From positions 2,356,001-2,420,000 of the forward strand of contig NZ_FMIC01000002.1 in the NCBI RefSeq assembly GCF_900091625.1: a DNA stretch of 64,000 nucleotides, read 5' to 3'. Positions 1 through 8,383 of this stretch are shown piece after piece. Below the pieces are notes generated by a model, which was not told the origin of the DNA, made no database searches, and worked only from the letters and a program-made list of their open reading frames with translations. A program made the translations under genes and the position numbers. Each line of letters opens with the position of its first letter. Positions within the stretch are counted from its first letter, which is position 1. Source of the stretch: Micromonospora peucetia. Its GTDB lineage: Bacteria; Actinomycetota; Actinomycetes; Mycobacteriales; Micromonosporaceae.

Positions 1-641
1 CCCCGCCGGATCCACCAGCCGTCCCGCCCGGTGCACGCCGGAGAGATGCCGAAGTGCAGGTGGCAGACGTTGTTGGCGTTCCCCGTCCGGCCCACCTCGC
101 CGAGCTGCTGCCCGCCGCGCACCCGTACCCCGGCGTCGATGCCGTCGGCGATCCGGCGCAGGTGCGAGCCGTAGTAGCGCACCCCGTCGTCGCCGAGCAA
201 CGACACCGACAGCCCTCCGTTGTGCGGCCCCCGCGGCCCGCGCTTGTCGAACCGGTCGACCCGGCTGACCTCTAGGACGACGCCGTCGGTCACCGCCACG
301 ACCGGTTCGCCACAGTCGGCGAAGATGTCCGTGCCCGGGTAGGCCGAGTGGGTCGGGTGGTAGGCGACGTTCGTCGCGCGTACCGGGAAGACGTGCGGCA
401 GCCCGGCGCGCGTCGGCGCGGTCGACGGGCCGGTCGGAGCGGCGCCGGTCGGAGGCGGAACGCTGGTCGGGGTGGCGGCCGGCGACGCCGGCTGCCAGGC
501 CGTCGCCGGCAGGCTCGGGCGAGGGCCGCCGGGCGTCGTCCCGGGCCGGGTCGTCGCGCAGCCGGCGGCCAGCACCGGCACGAGCAAGAGCAGGACCGGA
601 TACGCCGGACGCGCGCGGCGTCCGATCGTCGGCGAGGTCAT
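1..641 (-). CDS. M23-family peptidase-like lipoprotein (C-terminus beyond window)
   Basis: Reading the minus strand from the ATG at 641 gives a lipoprotein signal peptide with lipobox LAAGC at about residues 24-28, a Pro/Thr/Ala-rich linker, and then a domain with the pattern of M23 (LytM/peptidase M23) endopeptidases: HPTHSAYPGTDIFADCG supplies the first metal-ligand motif (H...D), and CHLHFGISP near the window edge supplies the HxH motif. M23 enzymes cut peptidoglycan cross-bridges, and this one would sit on the outer face of the membrane. The frame runs off the left edge, so the last residues are not visible. Some M23-fold proteins are non-catalytic activators, but both ligand motifs look intact here. 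The next gene is divergent. Confidence 0.85.
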   Translation of the reverse strand, partial: MTSPTIGRRARPAYPVLLLLVPVLAAGCATTRPGTTPGGPRPSLPATAWQPASPAATPTSVPPPTGAAPTGPSTAPTRAGLPHVFPVRATNVAYHPTHSAYPGTDIFADCGEPVVAVTDGVVLEVSRVDRFDKRGPRGPHNGGLSVSLLGDDGVRYYGSHLRRIADGIDAGVRVRGGQQLGEVGRTGNANNVCHLHFGISPACTGRDGWWIRR

Positions 642-702
642 CCGGGCATCCTGACAGAGTCGGTACGGTGGGACGAGTTCCACGGCAGAGGGGGAGGGGT
701 CG

Positions 703-1095
703 ATGACGACCGGACGGTACGCCTTCCCGCCCGACCCGGACACCGGGTTCCGGCCGCCGCCACACGCCCCCTCGGGGCTCTTCCCGTCCGGGCCACCCTC
801 GCGGCCCACCTACCGCGAACCGCACCCGGTCACCGGCGCGGGTGTCGCGGCCGGTGCCGCCGTCGCGACCGCCTGGCTGGCGCTCTTCGGCCTGCTCGGC
901 CGCAGTGTGTCCGGGTACGCCTGGTGGACGCTGCTGGCCGGCGGGCTGGCCTGGCTGGCCGCGCTGCTGCTGGTCCGTTCCGGCGACCGTGGGGTGGCCA
1001 CCGGGGTTGCGATCGTCACCGCCGGCGGGTGGAGCATCGCCGCCGCCATCGTGGTGGTGCGCTGGGCGTCGAGCGGGGACTGGCCGCTCTGGTGA
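703..1095 (+). CDS. Small proline-rich membrane protein, function unknown
   Basis: 130 residues starting at ATG 703, with a purine-rich GAGGGGGAGGGG stretch just upstream as ribosome binding site. The first 45 residues are rich in Pro and Gly and look cytosolic. Three hydrophobic segments follow (about 48-68, 75-92 and 98-116), suggesting three membrane passes with a short C-terminus. I do not recognise a family. It is transcribed divergently from the M23 lipoprotein and lies upstream of a tiny basic ORF. Confidence 0.75.
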   Translation: MTTGRYAFPPDPDTGFRPPPHAPSGLFPSGPPSRPTYREPHPVTGAGVAAGAAVATAWLALFGLLGRSVSGYAWWTLLAGGLAWLAALLLVRSGDRGVATGVAIVTAGGWSIAAAIVVVRWASSGDWPLW

Positions 1096-1195
1096 GTGCC
1101 GCGCGGGCCCGGGCCGTGGCTGCGCTGCGTCGCGGGCCGGCTGCGCAGCGAATCCCGTCTTGACGTGGCCGTCTGAACTCGGCACGCTCGCTGGT

Positions 1196-1363
1196 ATGGC
1201 CTGGACCACTCCGCGGCTCGATCCCGAGCGCAGCCGCCGTCGCCAGCAGCTCCTCGCCGAGTTGGCGGGTGCCCGGGCGGTACGCCAGCGCGAACGGCCA
1301 CAACGGGCGCGCAGCGAGCGGCTGCGGGAGCTGATCGCCACCCGCCGCCGGGTCGCCGGCTGA
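1196..1363 (+). CDS. Very small Arg-rich protein (55 aa), uncertain
   Basis: An ATG-started frame of 55 codons encoding a strongly basic, helical-looking protein with many Arg, Gln and Glu and no Cys. The composition is that of a single amphipathic helix. No clear ribosome binding site is visible, and no family is recognised. Support comes mainly from the continuous frame and its position between two real genes on the same strand. It could be spurious. Confidence 0.45.
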   Translation: MAWTTPRLDPERSRRRQQLLAELAGARAVRQRERPQRARSERLRELIATRRRVAG

Positions 1364-1485
1364 CCACCGGCAGACTTTCCCCAGGATTGACCGGCCCTTC
1401 GGGGCGTTGACCGGTCGCCTGCCGACCCGACCGGCTAACGTGCACGCGTAACGGGTCGGCCTACCGAGGCTTTTTTGGGGGAACC

Positions 1486-2013
1486 GTGTCGTACTTCGCT
1501 GCGGCCGTCGTGCGTGACGACAGCGGTTGGACGGCCGCAGAGGTGAACCTGCGGGGCGCCACCGACATCGAGGACGTCGCCGACCGGCTGCGCGACGTCG
1601 ACCAGGACGCCGACCTGTCGCTACTCTTCGTCGAGGCGGACGACGCGTACCTGGTCATCATGCGTTTGGACGAGGGGGAGGACCTGCGGGTCTTCGGCTC
1701 CGACTCGGCCTACGCGGAGGAGTCCCGGCTGGGCGCACTGCTGGTCGGGGACCTGAAGACCTCGGTGACCGGGCTGGACGACCCCGAGGAGCCGCGCCCG
1801 TCCGGCCGTGGCGACGAGGACACCGAGCAGCCCGCCGTCGACCCGGAGGCCGACCCGGTCGGTGAGGCCGACCTCTTGGCCGACCTGGGTATCTCCGCGC
1901 AGAAGCTGCTCAACCTCAGCGCGCGGGAGGGCATGATGCCGGCCGACGTCACCGCCGAGTTGTGTCAGGTGCTCGGCTGCGTTGACGAGGTCGAGGAGTT
2001 GCGTGAGGTCTGA
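1486..2013 (+). CDS. tRNA adenosine deaminase-associated protein
   Basis: 175 residues from GTG 1486, preceded by a GGGGG-type ribosome binding site. It begins SYFAAAVVRDDSGWTAAEV and is acidic throughout, with a Glu/Asp/Pro-rich central linker (about 95-125) and a C-terminal helical part containing DLLADLGISAQKLL. This matches the actinobacterial family annotated as tRNA adenosine deaminase-associated, which is named for its constant position before tadA. Its own biochemical role is not established. The 3' end overlaps the proposed tadA start, so the two are probably translationally coupled. Confidence 0.85.
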   Translation: MSYFAAAVVRDDSGWTAAEVNLRGATDIEDVADRLRDVDQDADLSLLFVEADDAYLVIMRLDEGEDLRVFGSDSAYAEESRLGALLVGDLKTSVTGLDDPEEPRPSGRGDEDTEQPAVDPEADPVGEADLLADLGISAQKLLNLSAREGMMPADVTAELCQVLGCVDEVEELREV

Positions 2014-2692
2014 GCCGTCCGGGCCGGGCCGGGCGGGGGCGGGCGGCGTCGAGCCGGCCGACGCCACCGATCCGGCCCTCGGCACCGTACGCCCCGGGCA
2101 GCCGACCCCGGGTTCGGCCGGCCGGGTCGGGCCCGGCGCCGACGAGGGGCTGGCCGACCCGGCCGGGGCCGGCCGGCGGCAGCGGCACGAACTGTGGATG
2201 CGCCGGGCCCTGACGGTCGCCGTCACCGGCCCGGACCTCCCCGGCGACGCGGACCGTCCCCGTCCTTCCGGCGCGGACCTCCGACCCGGCGGCGCGGGCC
2301 CCGACGCCTCCGACGACGTCCCGGTCGGCGCCGTGCTCTACGGGCCGGACGGCGCCGAGGTGGCGATCGGACGCAACGAGCGGGAGCTGACCGGCGACCC
2401 GACCGCGCACGCCGAGGTGCTGGCGTTGCGCCGGGCCGCCGGACGGCTGGGCCGCTGGCGGCTCGACGGCTGCACGCTGGTGGTCACCCTGGAACCCTGC
2501 ACGATGTGCGCGGGCGCGCTGGTGCTGGCCCGCGTCTCCACCGTGGTCTTCGGCGCCTGGGAGCCCAAGACCGGGGCGGCCGGCTCGCTGTGGGACGTGC
2601 TGCGCGACCGCCGCCTCAACCACCGGCCGGAGGTGTACGGCGGCGTCCTGGAGCCGGAGAGCGCCGCACTGCTACGCGCCTTCTTCCGCTGA
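2003..2692 (+). CDS. tadA: tRNA-specific adenosine deaminase TadA
   Basis: Converts adenosine 34 to inosine in the anticodon of tRNA-Arg(ACG), allowing wobble decoding. The zinc-deaminase signature is present: HAEV (about residue 136; zinc His and catalytic Glu) and PCTMC (about 166-170; two zinc Cys). The helix HELWMRRAL matches the N-terminal HExWM helix of bacterial TadA, so the ATG inside it (2197) is too late and the start must lie upstream. GTG 2003, overlapping the previous gene by 11 nt, is the best choice. Two low-complexity insertions are unusual: about 60 residues before the first helix and about 30 residues between helix 1 and the VPVGAVL strand. Their Pro/Gly/Asp composition suggests disordered spacers. 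Confidence 0.92.
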   Translation: MRSEPSGPGRAGAGGVEPADATDPALGTVRPGQPTPGSAGRVGPGADEGLADPAGAGRRQRHELWMRRALTVAVTGPDLPGDADRPRPSGADLRPGGAGPDASDDVPVGAVLYGPDGAEVAIGRNERELTGDPTAHAEVLALRRAAGRLGRWRLDGCTLVVTLEPCTMCAGALVLARVSTVVFGAWEPKTGAAGSLWDVLRDRRLNHRPEVYGGVLEPESAALLRAFFR

Positions 2693-2774
2693 CCGCAGCC
2701 GCCAGCCCGCCGCCCGGCCCGGCAGCCCGGCGTCCTCCCACAGCCGGCCCGCTGGCGGCCGACGGTGCCCGCGC

Positions 2775-3242
2775 TCAGGCGTTGGTCGGGGCAGGTCGGA
2801 GCAGGGTCGCGGCCACCGCGCGGGCGGTGTCGGTCCACGGGGCGGGGCGCAGGGTCGCCGGGTCGACCCGGACGATCGCCCGTTCACCCGTCGCGTGCAC
2901 CGTGCCGCCGTCCACCGACTGGAACCGGTACGCGTACCGGGCGCTGCTGGTGCCGAAGTGGTCGAGCCAGAAGTGCACCGCCACGGGCCCGGTGCCGGTG
3001 ATCGGGGCCTGGTAGGTGATGGTGAACTCGCGTACGGCGTGGAACACGTCCGGTGCGCTGTGTCGCCCGCCCTGGAAGGAGACGCCGTGGTCGGCCCAGT
3101 AGCCCGTCAGGGCTCGTTCGAGCAGCACCGCGTACCGGGAGTTGTGCAGGAGGCCGAACGCGTCGAGGTCGTCGAAGTGCACCGCGACGTGTGCGACGTG
3201 ACCGAACTCGACGGTGGGCTGGTCGACGATGGCGTGGCTCAT
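2775..3242 (-). CDS. Acyl-CoA thioesterase-like (hot-dog fold) protein
   Basis: 155 residues from ATG 3242. The pattern HVAVHFDDLDAFGLLHNSRY is the 4-hydroxybenzoyl-CoA-thioesterase/YbgC-type active-site segment (an acidic residue followed by G(L/H)xxN and a conserved Tyr), and FTITYQAPITGTGPVAVHF is the central hot-dog strand pair. It probably hydrolyses an acyl-CoA of unknown chain length in the cytosol. Its start overlaps the stop of the upstream TetR gene by 4 nt (ATGA), so the two are one coupled operon and the regulator probably controls it. The convergent neighbour is tadA. Confidence 0.85.
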   Translation of the reverse strand: MSHAIVDQPTVEFGHVAHVAVHFDDLDAFGLLHNSRYAVLLERALTGYWADHGVSFQGGRHSAPDVFHAVREFTITYQAPITGTGPVAVHFWLDHFGTSSARYAYRFQSVDGGTVHATGERAIVRVDPATLRPAPWTDTARAVAATLLRPAPTNA

Positions 3243-3877
3243 GAGATGCCTTCCGGTAGCAGGGTCGGATCGGGGCACAGCGCCCGAAGGCGGTTCAGCA
3301 GGCCCTGGCGGGCGTGCCGGTAGGCGGTGTCGGGGTCCAGCAGCCGGGAACGCATCGCGGCGGCGATCCCGAGCGCGTCGATCTCGTACGCCAACTGCGC
3401 GACGTCCACGTCGGCGGGCAGTTCGCCGGCGGCGACCGCCTCCCGGACGAGGCGTTCGATGAACGCGGTCCACTGGCCGAACACCTCGGCGAGCCGGTCC
3501 CGGACCGGGCCGGGCCGCGCGTTGTACTCGAAGTCGGCGCTGGCGAAGAAGCAGCCGCCGGGAAGCACCCGGGCGGCGAAGAAGTCGATCCGGGCCTGGT
3601 GCAGCGCCCAGAGCCGCCGGACGCCCCGGGGGGCGTGCAGGGCCGGTTGGATGATCAGCTCCTGTTGCTGCTGCACCGCCCGGTCGACCGTGGCGAGTTG
3701 GAGCGCCTCCTTGGACCCCCAGTGCGCGAAGAGGCCGGACTTGCTGACCCCGAGCGCGTCGGCGAGCTGGGCGAGGGAGAGCCCGTGCAGGCCCACCTCG
3801 GTGGCGAGGACCACGGCGGCGTCCAGCGCCGCGGTGCGGGTCCGGTCGCCCCGCGCGACCCGTCCGTCGACTGTCAT
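3239..3877 (-). CDS. TetR-family transcriptional regulator
   Basis: 212 residues from ATG 3877. The N-terminal TetR helix-turn-helix is clear: AALDAAVVLATEVGLHGLSL, then LADALGVSKSGLFAHWGSKE at about 38-57. The C-terminal ligand domain contains PGGCFFASADFEYNARPGPVRD, a segment common in TetR proteins with a C-terminal TetR_C_6-like domain. It lies first in a two-gene operon with a thioesterase (ATGA overlap), which suggests it represses its own operon and responds to an acyl-CoA or a lipophilic compound (inference). A candidate operator lies directly upstream. Confidence 0.9.
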   Translation of the reverse strand: MTVDGRVARGDRTRTAALDAAVVLATEVGLHGLSLAQLADALGVSKSGLFAHWGSKEALQLATVDRAVQQQQELIIQPALHAPRGVRRLWALHQARIDFFAARVLPGGCFFASADFEYNARPGPVRDRLAEVFGQWTAFIERLVREAVAAGELPADVDVAQLAYEIDALGIAAAMRSRLLDPDTAYRHARQGLLNRLRALCPDPTLLPEGIS

Positions 3878-3896
3878 GGGGCCAGGCTAGTCAAAA

Positions 3897-3914
3897 AGCA
3901 CGACCGTTCGTATT
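3897..3914. promoter_or_regulatory. Candidate operator for the TetR/thioesterase operon
   Basis: ACGACCGTTCGT at 3900-3911 is an imperfect palindrome (ACGA and TCGT arms around CCGT) 20-35 bp upstream of the TetR start, in AT-richer DNA than its surroundings. On the minus strand it reads ACGAACGGTCGT, which resembles operators of TetR-family autoregulators. The assignment rests on position and symmetry only. Confidence 0.45.
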
Positions 3915-3945
3915 GATTTGTGGAGTGACGGTGGTCACCGAAACG

Positions 3946-3983
3946 CGACGCCGCCCGCCATCGTGGGATGACGGGCGGCGTCG
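3946..3983 (-). terminator. Hairpin downstream of deoD
   Basis: CGACGCCGCCCG (3946-3957) pairs perfectly with CGGGCGGCGTCG (3972-3983) around a 14-nt loop. It lies 13 nt beyond the deoD stop. On the minus strand it is followed by only a short T run (CGTTTCGG), as is usual for actinobacterial terminators. Confidence 0.65.
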
Positions 3984-3996
3984 AAGCCGACGAGGG

Positions 3997-4704
3997 TCAG
4001 GCGATGATCGTGTCCAGGGCGATCTCGACCATCTGGCCGAAGGTCTGCTCACGCTCCTCGGAGGTGGTCTTCTCGCCGGTCTTGATGTGGTCGCTCACGG
4101 TCAGCACGGTCAGGGCGCGGGCCTTGAACCGGGCGGCGATCGTGTAGAGCGCCGCCGACTCCATCTCCACCGCCAGCACGCCGTAGTCGGCGAGGCTGTC
4201 GTAGAGGTCCGGGCGGTCGGTGTAGAAGGCGTCCGCCGCCAGGACCGGCCCGACCCGCATCGTGATGCCGCGCCGCTCGGCCACCTCCACCGACGTACGC
4301 AGCAGCCCGAAGTCGGCCACCGGGGCGTAGTCGATCAGCCCGTCGAACCGCATCCGGTTCATGTTCGAGTCGGTGGACGAGCCGATCGCGGCGATCACGT
4401 CGCGCAGCCGGAGATCCTCGGACAGGGCCCCGCAGGAGCCGACCCGGATCAGCGACTTAACGCCGTACTCGTTGATCAGCTCGTGGGCGTAGATGGAGGC
4501 GGAGGGCATGCCCATGCCGGAACCCTGGACGGAGACCTCGACACCGTTCCAGCGGCCGGTGAAGCCCAGCATGCCCCGGACCGTCGAGTAGCACTGAGCG
4601 CCCTCGAGGTAGGTCTCCGCGATCCACTTGGCCCGCAGCGGGTCGCCCGGCATCAGGACCCGTTCGGCGATCTCTCCCGGCTTCGCGCCGATGTGCGTAC
4701 TCAT
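3997..4704 (-). CDS. deoD: Purine-nucleoside phosphorylase DeoD
   Basis: 235 residues from ATG 4704, the usual length of the hexameric bacterial PNP. It cleaves purine (deoxy)ribonucleosides with phosphate in purine salvage. Visible family motifs are [12 protein letters not shown] (phosphate-binding Arg), [19 protein letters not shown] (phosphate site), [12 protein letters not shown] (ribose-binding Met-Glu-Ser) and [10 protein letters not shown] (base-protonating Asp). All key residues are present. It is monocistronic, with its own downstream hairpin. Confidence 0.96.
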   Translation of the reverse strand: MSTHIGAKPGEIAERVLMPGDPLRAKWIAETYLEGAQCYSTVRGMLGFTGRWNGVEVSVQGSGMGMPSASIYAHELINEYGVKSLIRVGSCGALSEDLRLRDVIAAIGSSTDSNMNRMRFDGLIDYAPVADFGLLRTSVEVAERRGITMRVGPVLAADAFYTDRPDLYDSLADYGVLAVEMESAALYTIAARFKARALTVLTVSDHIKTGEKTTSEEREQTFGQMVEIALDTIIA

Positions 4705-4779
4705 GGCAAGGATCCTGCCAGGCCGACCCCGGCGATACCGGTTCGGCGTCCCAACCCGGGGTCATGTACCCTTCTCGGC

Positions 4780-4866
4780 GGTGGCGTGTCCGAGTGGCCT
4801 AAGGAGCACGCCTCGAAAGCGTGTGAGGGTTAACGCCCTCCGAGGGTTCAAATCCCTCCGCCACCG
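4780..4866 (+). tRNA. tRNA-Ser (anticodon CGA)
   Basis: 87-nt class II tRNA. The acceptor arm GGTGGCG (4780-4786) pairs with CGCCACC (4859-4865), with discriminator G. The anticodon loop is CTCGAAA with anticodon CGA. There is a long variable arm, and the T-arm is GAGGGTTCAAATCCCTC. No CCA is encoded. Confidence 0.96.
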
Positions 4867-4881
4867 CTCGTGAACAGCGAA

Positions 4882-4917
4882 AACGCCCGGTCGATCCGCG
4901 AGGATCGACCGGGCGTT
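4882..4917. terminator. Perfect 16-bp hairpin after tRNA-Ser, shared by the convergent gene
   Basis: AACGCCCGGTCGATCC (4882-4897) and its exact complement (4902-4917) enclose the loop GCGA, followed by TCCGTTTG. It can end the tRNA-Ser transcript on the plus strand and the 5000-5551 gene on the minus strand. A near-identical hairpin occurs at 5621-5656. Confidence 0.85.
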
Positions 4918-4999
4918 CCGTTTGTGGACGGATGGTCAGGCCCGCCCGATCCCGATCCGCGCAGGCCGGGCTGTGCGAATCCGTCCGCTCGGACGTTGG

Positions 5000-5551
5000 T
5001 CAGCGTCGGTCGAGTTCCGACTCCAGACGCTGGATGAGCGTCTTGCGGGCCTTGCCGTCGCGCTCGCGGCGCAGTGCCGTCTTCAGTTGGCCCGTGTCGA
5101 GGTCGCGGACAAGCTTGGCCGCCTCGGCGACCGGCAACTCCGACAGCCGTTCGGCTGCCGTGGCGTTGCGGCGTGCGCGGCTGGCCGGCCCGGTGTTGGC
5201 GACGTACTGCTTGCCGGACCTCGACTCCTTCCGTTTCTTGGCGTCGGTCGCGCGCCGCTGCTCGGGGGAGAGCTGCTCCCAGGCCTGTTCGGGCAGGTAG
5301 CGGCTCGTCTCGTCACCGTGACGCGCCCGGGTGTCGCCCTCCCTGGTCTGCCAGTGCTCGCCGCCCCAGCGTTGCAGGGACTTCTGCCGTTCGTCCTTCG
5401 GGCCCTGGTAGCCGCCGCCGCGCCTGGCGTACTCCTGGGTGAGCAGCTGCGACTTGCGCGCCGACCACTGCCCCGGTCTGCCGCCCTTGTCGGAGGCCTT
5501 GATCTCTTCCTTGACCTGCTCCCTGAGTTCGGGCTTGGTGTACCGCGCCAT
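5000..5551 (-). CDS. Small basic DUF5872-like protein
   Basis: 183 residues from ATG 5551. It is highly charged, with many Lys, Arg, Glu and Gln, no signal peptide and no membrane segment. The N-terminus MARYTKPELREQVKEEIKAS, followed by GGRPGQWSARKSQLLTQEYA and GGGY, resembles a family of small proteins I know from Streptomyces as DUF5872 (from memory, not verified). The C-terminal half (LSELPVAEAAKLVRDLD ... LIQRLESELDRR) looks helical. The function is unknown. Similar proteins are sometimes compared with plasmid-stabilisation or DNA-binding small proteins on composition alone. It is bounded on both sides by the duplicated hairpin terminators. Confidence 0.75.
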   Translation of the reverse strand: MARYTKPELREQVKEEIKASDKGGRPGQWSARKSQLLTQEYARRGGGYQGPKDERQKSLQRWGGEHWQTREGDTRARHGDETSRYLPEQAWEQLSPEQRRATDAKKRKESRSGKQYVANTGPASRARRNATAAERLSELPVAEAAKLVRDLDTGQLKTALRRERDGKARKTLIQRLESELDRR

Positions 5552-5620
5552 GCCCGGCGGTTACCCGGCACTTCAGGGCCCATGCGTAGGATCCGGCGGC
5601 CCGAACGGGCGCCCGACGGA

Positions 5621-5656
5621 AACGCCCGGTCCATCCTGGCGGATCGACCGGGCGTT
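5621..5656 (-). terminator. Hairpin after the seven-repeat secreted protein gene
   Basis: AACGCCCGGTCCATCC (5621-5636) pairs with GGATCGACCGGGCGTT (5641-5656) with one mismatch and loop TGGC. It is a near-copy of the hairpin at 4882-4917 and lies 54 nt beyond the stop of the 5710-8370 gene. Confidence 0.8.
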
Positions 5657-5709
5657 CTGTGCTGGCCTGAAGCTGACGGGCCGCCCACCTGGCCGGCCCG
5701 TCAGCCGCA

Positions 5710-8370
5710 TCACGTGGCCGGCGTGGTCCCGTCGCGGTGGGTGAGCCGGTACGTGGCGTCGACCCCGTCCGCCTCCAACAGCACCGTCACCGGGCCCGCC
5801 GGCAGGGTGCAGGTGATCGTCCGGTCGACGGAGTAGCCGGTCGGGCCGCAGTACCGCACGCCGGTGGCGTCGAGGACCGACAGCCGGGCGTCACCGGTGC
5901 CCGAGGTCCGGGTCCAGGTGAAGGACTCCCGGGCCGCGTGCTGGTCGGCGGGGATGGAGAAGCAGGCCGCGAACGAGCTAGCTCCCGTCGTCACCTCGAC
6001 CCCCGTGGCGTCCCGGGGCAGCACCGGGCAGGCTGGCGGGCCGTCGACCCGCGCGAAGCCCACCGCGTACGCGCCGGTAGGGGCCTCGCTGGGGGCGTTG
6101 AGCACGGCCGAGAACGGCGCGGTGCCGGTCAGCTCGCAGCTGTACTGGCGCAGGCTGTAGATGTCGCAGACGTACGCGCCGGTGGCGTCGACCACGGTGA
6201 TCTCCGGGTTGGCCGCGCCGGTCGCGTCACCGGCCTGCACCCGCACCACCCGGGCACCGGCCGGGCTGGGCAGTTGCAGGCAGTCGTACTGCCCGGCGGC
6301 GGCGAACGTGCCCTGGTGCGGGGCCTGTCCGTGGGCGGCGTCGGAAACCGGCGTGCAGCCCGAGGGTGCCTTGGGCAGCAGGGCAACGGCGTACTCGACG
6401 TCGTTGTCGATCACCTTGGTGGTGACGTTGCCGGCCAACACCATCGTGTAGCGGCCGGGCGCGGGGAACACGCAGTGGACGTCCCCGCAGACCCGCAGCC
6501 CGGCGGCGTCGTACACCTTGGCGTACTCGGGCTGGTTGTCCGCGTAGACCGCCTGGACGAGGTAAGCGCCCGCCGCCGGGATATCCAGCGTCCGGCAGCG
6601 GATGCCGCCGAGGGCGCCGGCCGGCGCCGCGCCGTAGCTGCCCGGCGTGACCGTCGGGCAGCCGACCGCCGCCGACAGCCGGCGGACCTGGAGCTTGTAC
6701 GTCAGGTCCGTGCTGTCGGTTTCCCAGTACCGCAGAAAGCTCACCATGCGGTACGTGCCGGTGGCGGGCAGCACGCAGCCGTCCTCCTCCGACCACTCGG
6801 TGCACAGCGGAGTGCCCGCCTGGTCGACCAGCCACATCGACAGCTCGTTGTAGACGGTCGGTGCCCCGTATGCGGTGACCCGGTCGCCCGCCTCGCCCTG
6901 GAACGGCTGGCAGTTGGTCTGCACGCCCGAGGTCTGGTGCACCAGGAGAGCCGGCTGGTCCCAGGTCGTCGCGGTCGCCCCGGCGCACCCGGCGTTACTG
7001 TGCAGCGCCGTCACCGCCACCTGGTAGGTGATCGCCTCGCCCATGGTGTGGCGGTTGTGCACCAGCAGGGTGTAGGAACCCGGCCCGGGCAGGGAGCAGT
7101 GCCGGGAGTTCGTGTACTCGTCGCAGATCCGCTGGCCCGCGGCGTCGTACATCGTCCAGTCGAGGTGCTGGTTTTGGTGCTGGTTGAAGCGGACCACGAC
7201 CGCGCCTGCGGTGGCGGTCGTCAGTGCGTGGCAGGTGATTTCGTCGTACTGGACGGTCGCGGACCCGACGGCGGCACCCGGGTTACCGAAGCCGGCCAGC
7301 GGCACGGCCGGGCAGCCGACCGGGTTCGAGATTCGGGGCATCTTGAGCGTGTAACTGCTCTCCGCCCCGTAGAACTCCCCAAGGAGGAGCCGGTACGGTC
7401 CCGGCTGGCTCAGCGTGCACTGGCGGGTGTCGCCCACCGGGCAGACCGGCTGGTGGGCGCCGTCCAGGATTCGCCCTCGGACGTCACCGTTGCCCCCGGG
7501 GTCCGCGACGTGCAGCACGGTGCCGGTGGGCTGGGTGAACGAGAAGCAGCGCGCCGCCAGGCCTGCCGGCAGGGTGCCGGTGTGGCCGGTCGAGGTGAAG
7601 GAGAAGAAGGTCGCCGGGAGCCTGACGCACATCGACGGCCGCCGGGTCGACTCGATCGAGAGTCGGTAGCTGCCGACGCCCGAGCCGTGGTACAGCGACG
7701 CGGTGATCGTGTAGGTGCCGGCGGCACCGAGTTGGCACTCGCTGGCGTAGGTGGAGAGGTAGCAGACGTATGCGCCGTCCGGGCCGTGCACCTGGGCGCT
7801 GACGTTCTCGCCGGACACCTGGGTCAGCCGGCCGATCAGCACGTCCGAGTCCAGTTTGGAGACGACACTCCAAACGTTTTCCTCCTCGTCGGAGACCGAT
7901 GGACAGGTCACGATCCGGCCGAAGGCCAGGCTGCCGCCGCAGTCGCCGGCCCCGGTGGCCGACGGTCCGGGGCGGCCCCCCGGCCGCGCGGACTTGCTCG
8001 CGGTAGGTGGAGTGGACGCCTTCCGGGCCGGTGTCTTCGGAGATGCCTCCGGGCCTGGGGCCTTCGGCGGGGCAGGCGACTCGGCGACGGCTGGCGTCCC
8101 GCCGGCCGTGGGCGGCGTGGCGGCTGACGGGCTCGGCGTGGTCGCGGACGGGCTCGCGGCCGGCGCTGGCGCCGCCGAGGCCGCGCCCGGTCCGATCAGG
8201 ACGGTGGCGGCCATGGCGGCGACCGTCGCGGCGATCAGGGAGAAGCGTCTTCCGGTAGGACTTTCTGGGCGTACGGGCAGGGCTGCTCTCACATCGACTC
8301 CCCCGTGTGGCGCCGCGCGATCTGCGCGGCGCGCTGATAATTTCACGGTGGTCGATCGCCGGACAGTCAT
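5710..8370 (-). CDS. Large secreted protein with seven PPC-like repeats
   Basis: 886 residues from ATG 8370. An extended N-terminal region (about 40 residues) precedes a hydrophobic signal segment ending GPGAASAAPAP at about residue 68, followed by a Pro/Ala/Ser-rich linker to about 150. The rest is seven repeats of about 100-110 residues. Each has a central (V/L)xDAxGxxxC strand, then C.L...GxYT, a Y-x-(V/L) strand and a closing C. This is the layout of bacterial pre-peptidase C-terminal (PPC/P_proprotein-like) beta-sandwich domains, with two conserved Cys pairs per repeat that probably form disulfides outside the cell. No enzyme domain is visible, so a binding or scaffold role at the surface is more likely than catalysis. 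The next gene in the same direction ends 14 nt upstream of this start. Confidence 0.8.
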   Translation of the reverse strand: MTVRRSTTVKLSARRADRAAPHGGVDVRAALPVRPESPTGRRFSLIAATVAAMAATVLIGPGAASAAPAPAASPSATTPSPSAATPPTAGGTPAVAESPAPPKAPGPEASPKTPARKASTPPTASKSARPGGRPGPSATGAGDCGGSLAFGRIVTCPSVSDEEENVWSVVSKLDSDVLIGRLTQVSGENVSAQVHGPDGAYVCYLSTYASECQLGAAGTYTITASLYHGSGVGSYRLSIESTRRPSMCVRLPATFFSFTSTGHTGTLPAGLAARCFSFTQPTGTVLHVADPGGNGDVRGRILDGAHQPVCPVGDTRQCTLSQPGPYRLLLGEFYGAESSYTLKMPRISNPVGCPAVPLAGFGNPGAAVGSATVQYDEITCHALTTATAGAVVVRFNQHQNQHLDWTMYDAAGQRICDEYTNSRHCSLPGPGSYTLLVHNRHTMGEAITYQVAVTALHSNAGCAGATATTWDQPALLVHQTSGVQTNCQPFQGEAGDRVTAYGAPTVYNELSMWLVDQAGTPLCTEWSEEDGCVLPATGTYRMVSFLRYWETDSTDLTYKLQVRRLSAAVGCPTVTPGSYGAAPAGALGGIRCRTLDIPAAGAYLVQAVYADNQPEYAKVYDAAGLRVCGDVHCVFPAPGRYTMVLAGNVTTKVIDNDVEYAVALLPKAPSGCTPVSDAAHGQAPHQGTFAAAGQYDCLQLPSPAGARVVRVQAGDATGAANPEITVVDATGAYVCDIYSLRQYSCELTGTAPFSAVLNAPSEAPTGAYAVGFARVDGPPACPVLPRDATGVEVTTGASSFAACFSIPADQHAARESFTWTRTSGTGDARLSVLDATGVRYCGPTGYSVDRTITCTLPAGPVTVLLEADGVDATYRLTHRDGTTPAT

Positions 8371-8383
8371 TTTGTAGACCGTT

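Noticed and set aside
5737..8127. 796-codon plus-strand frame inside the seven-repeat gene region
   Set aside because: Shadow of the minus-strand secreted protein, which has a signal peptide and regular repeats.
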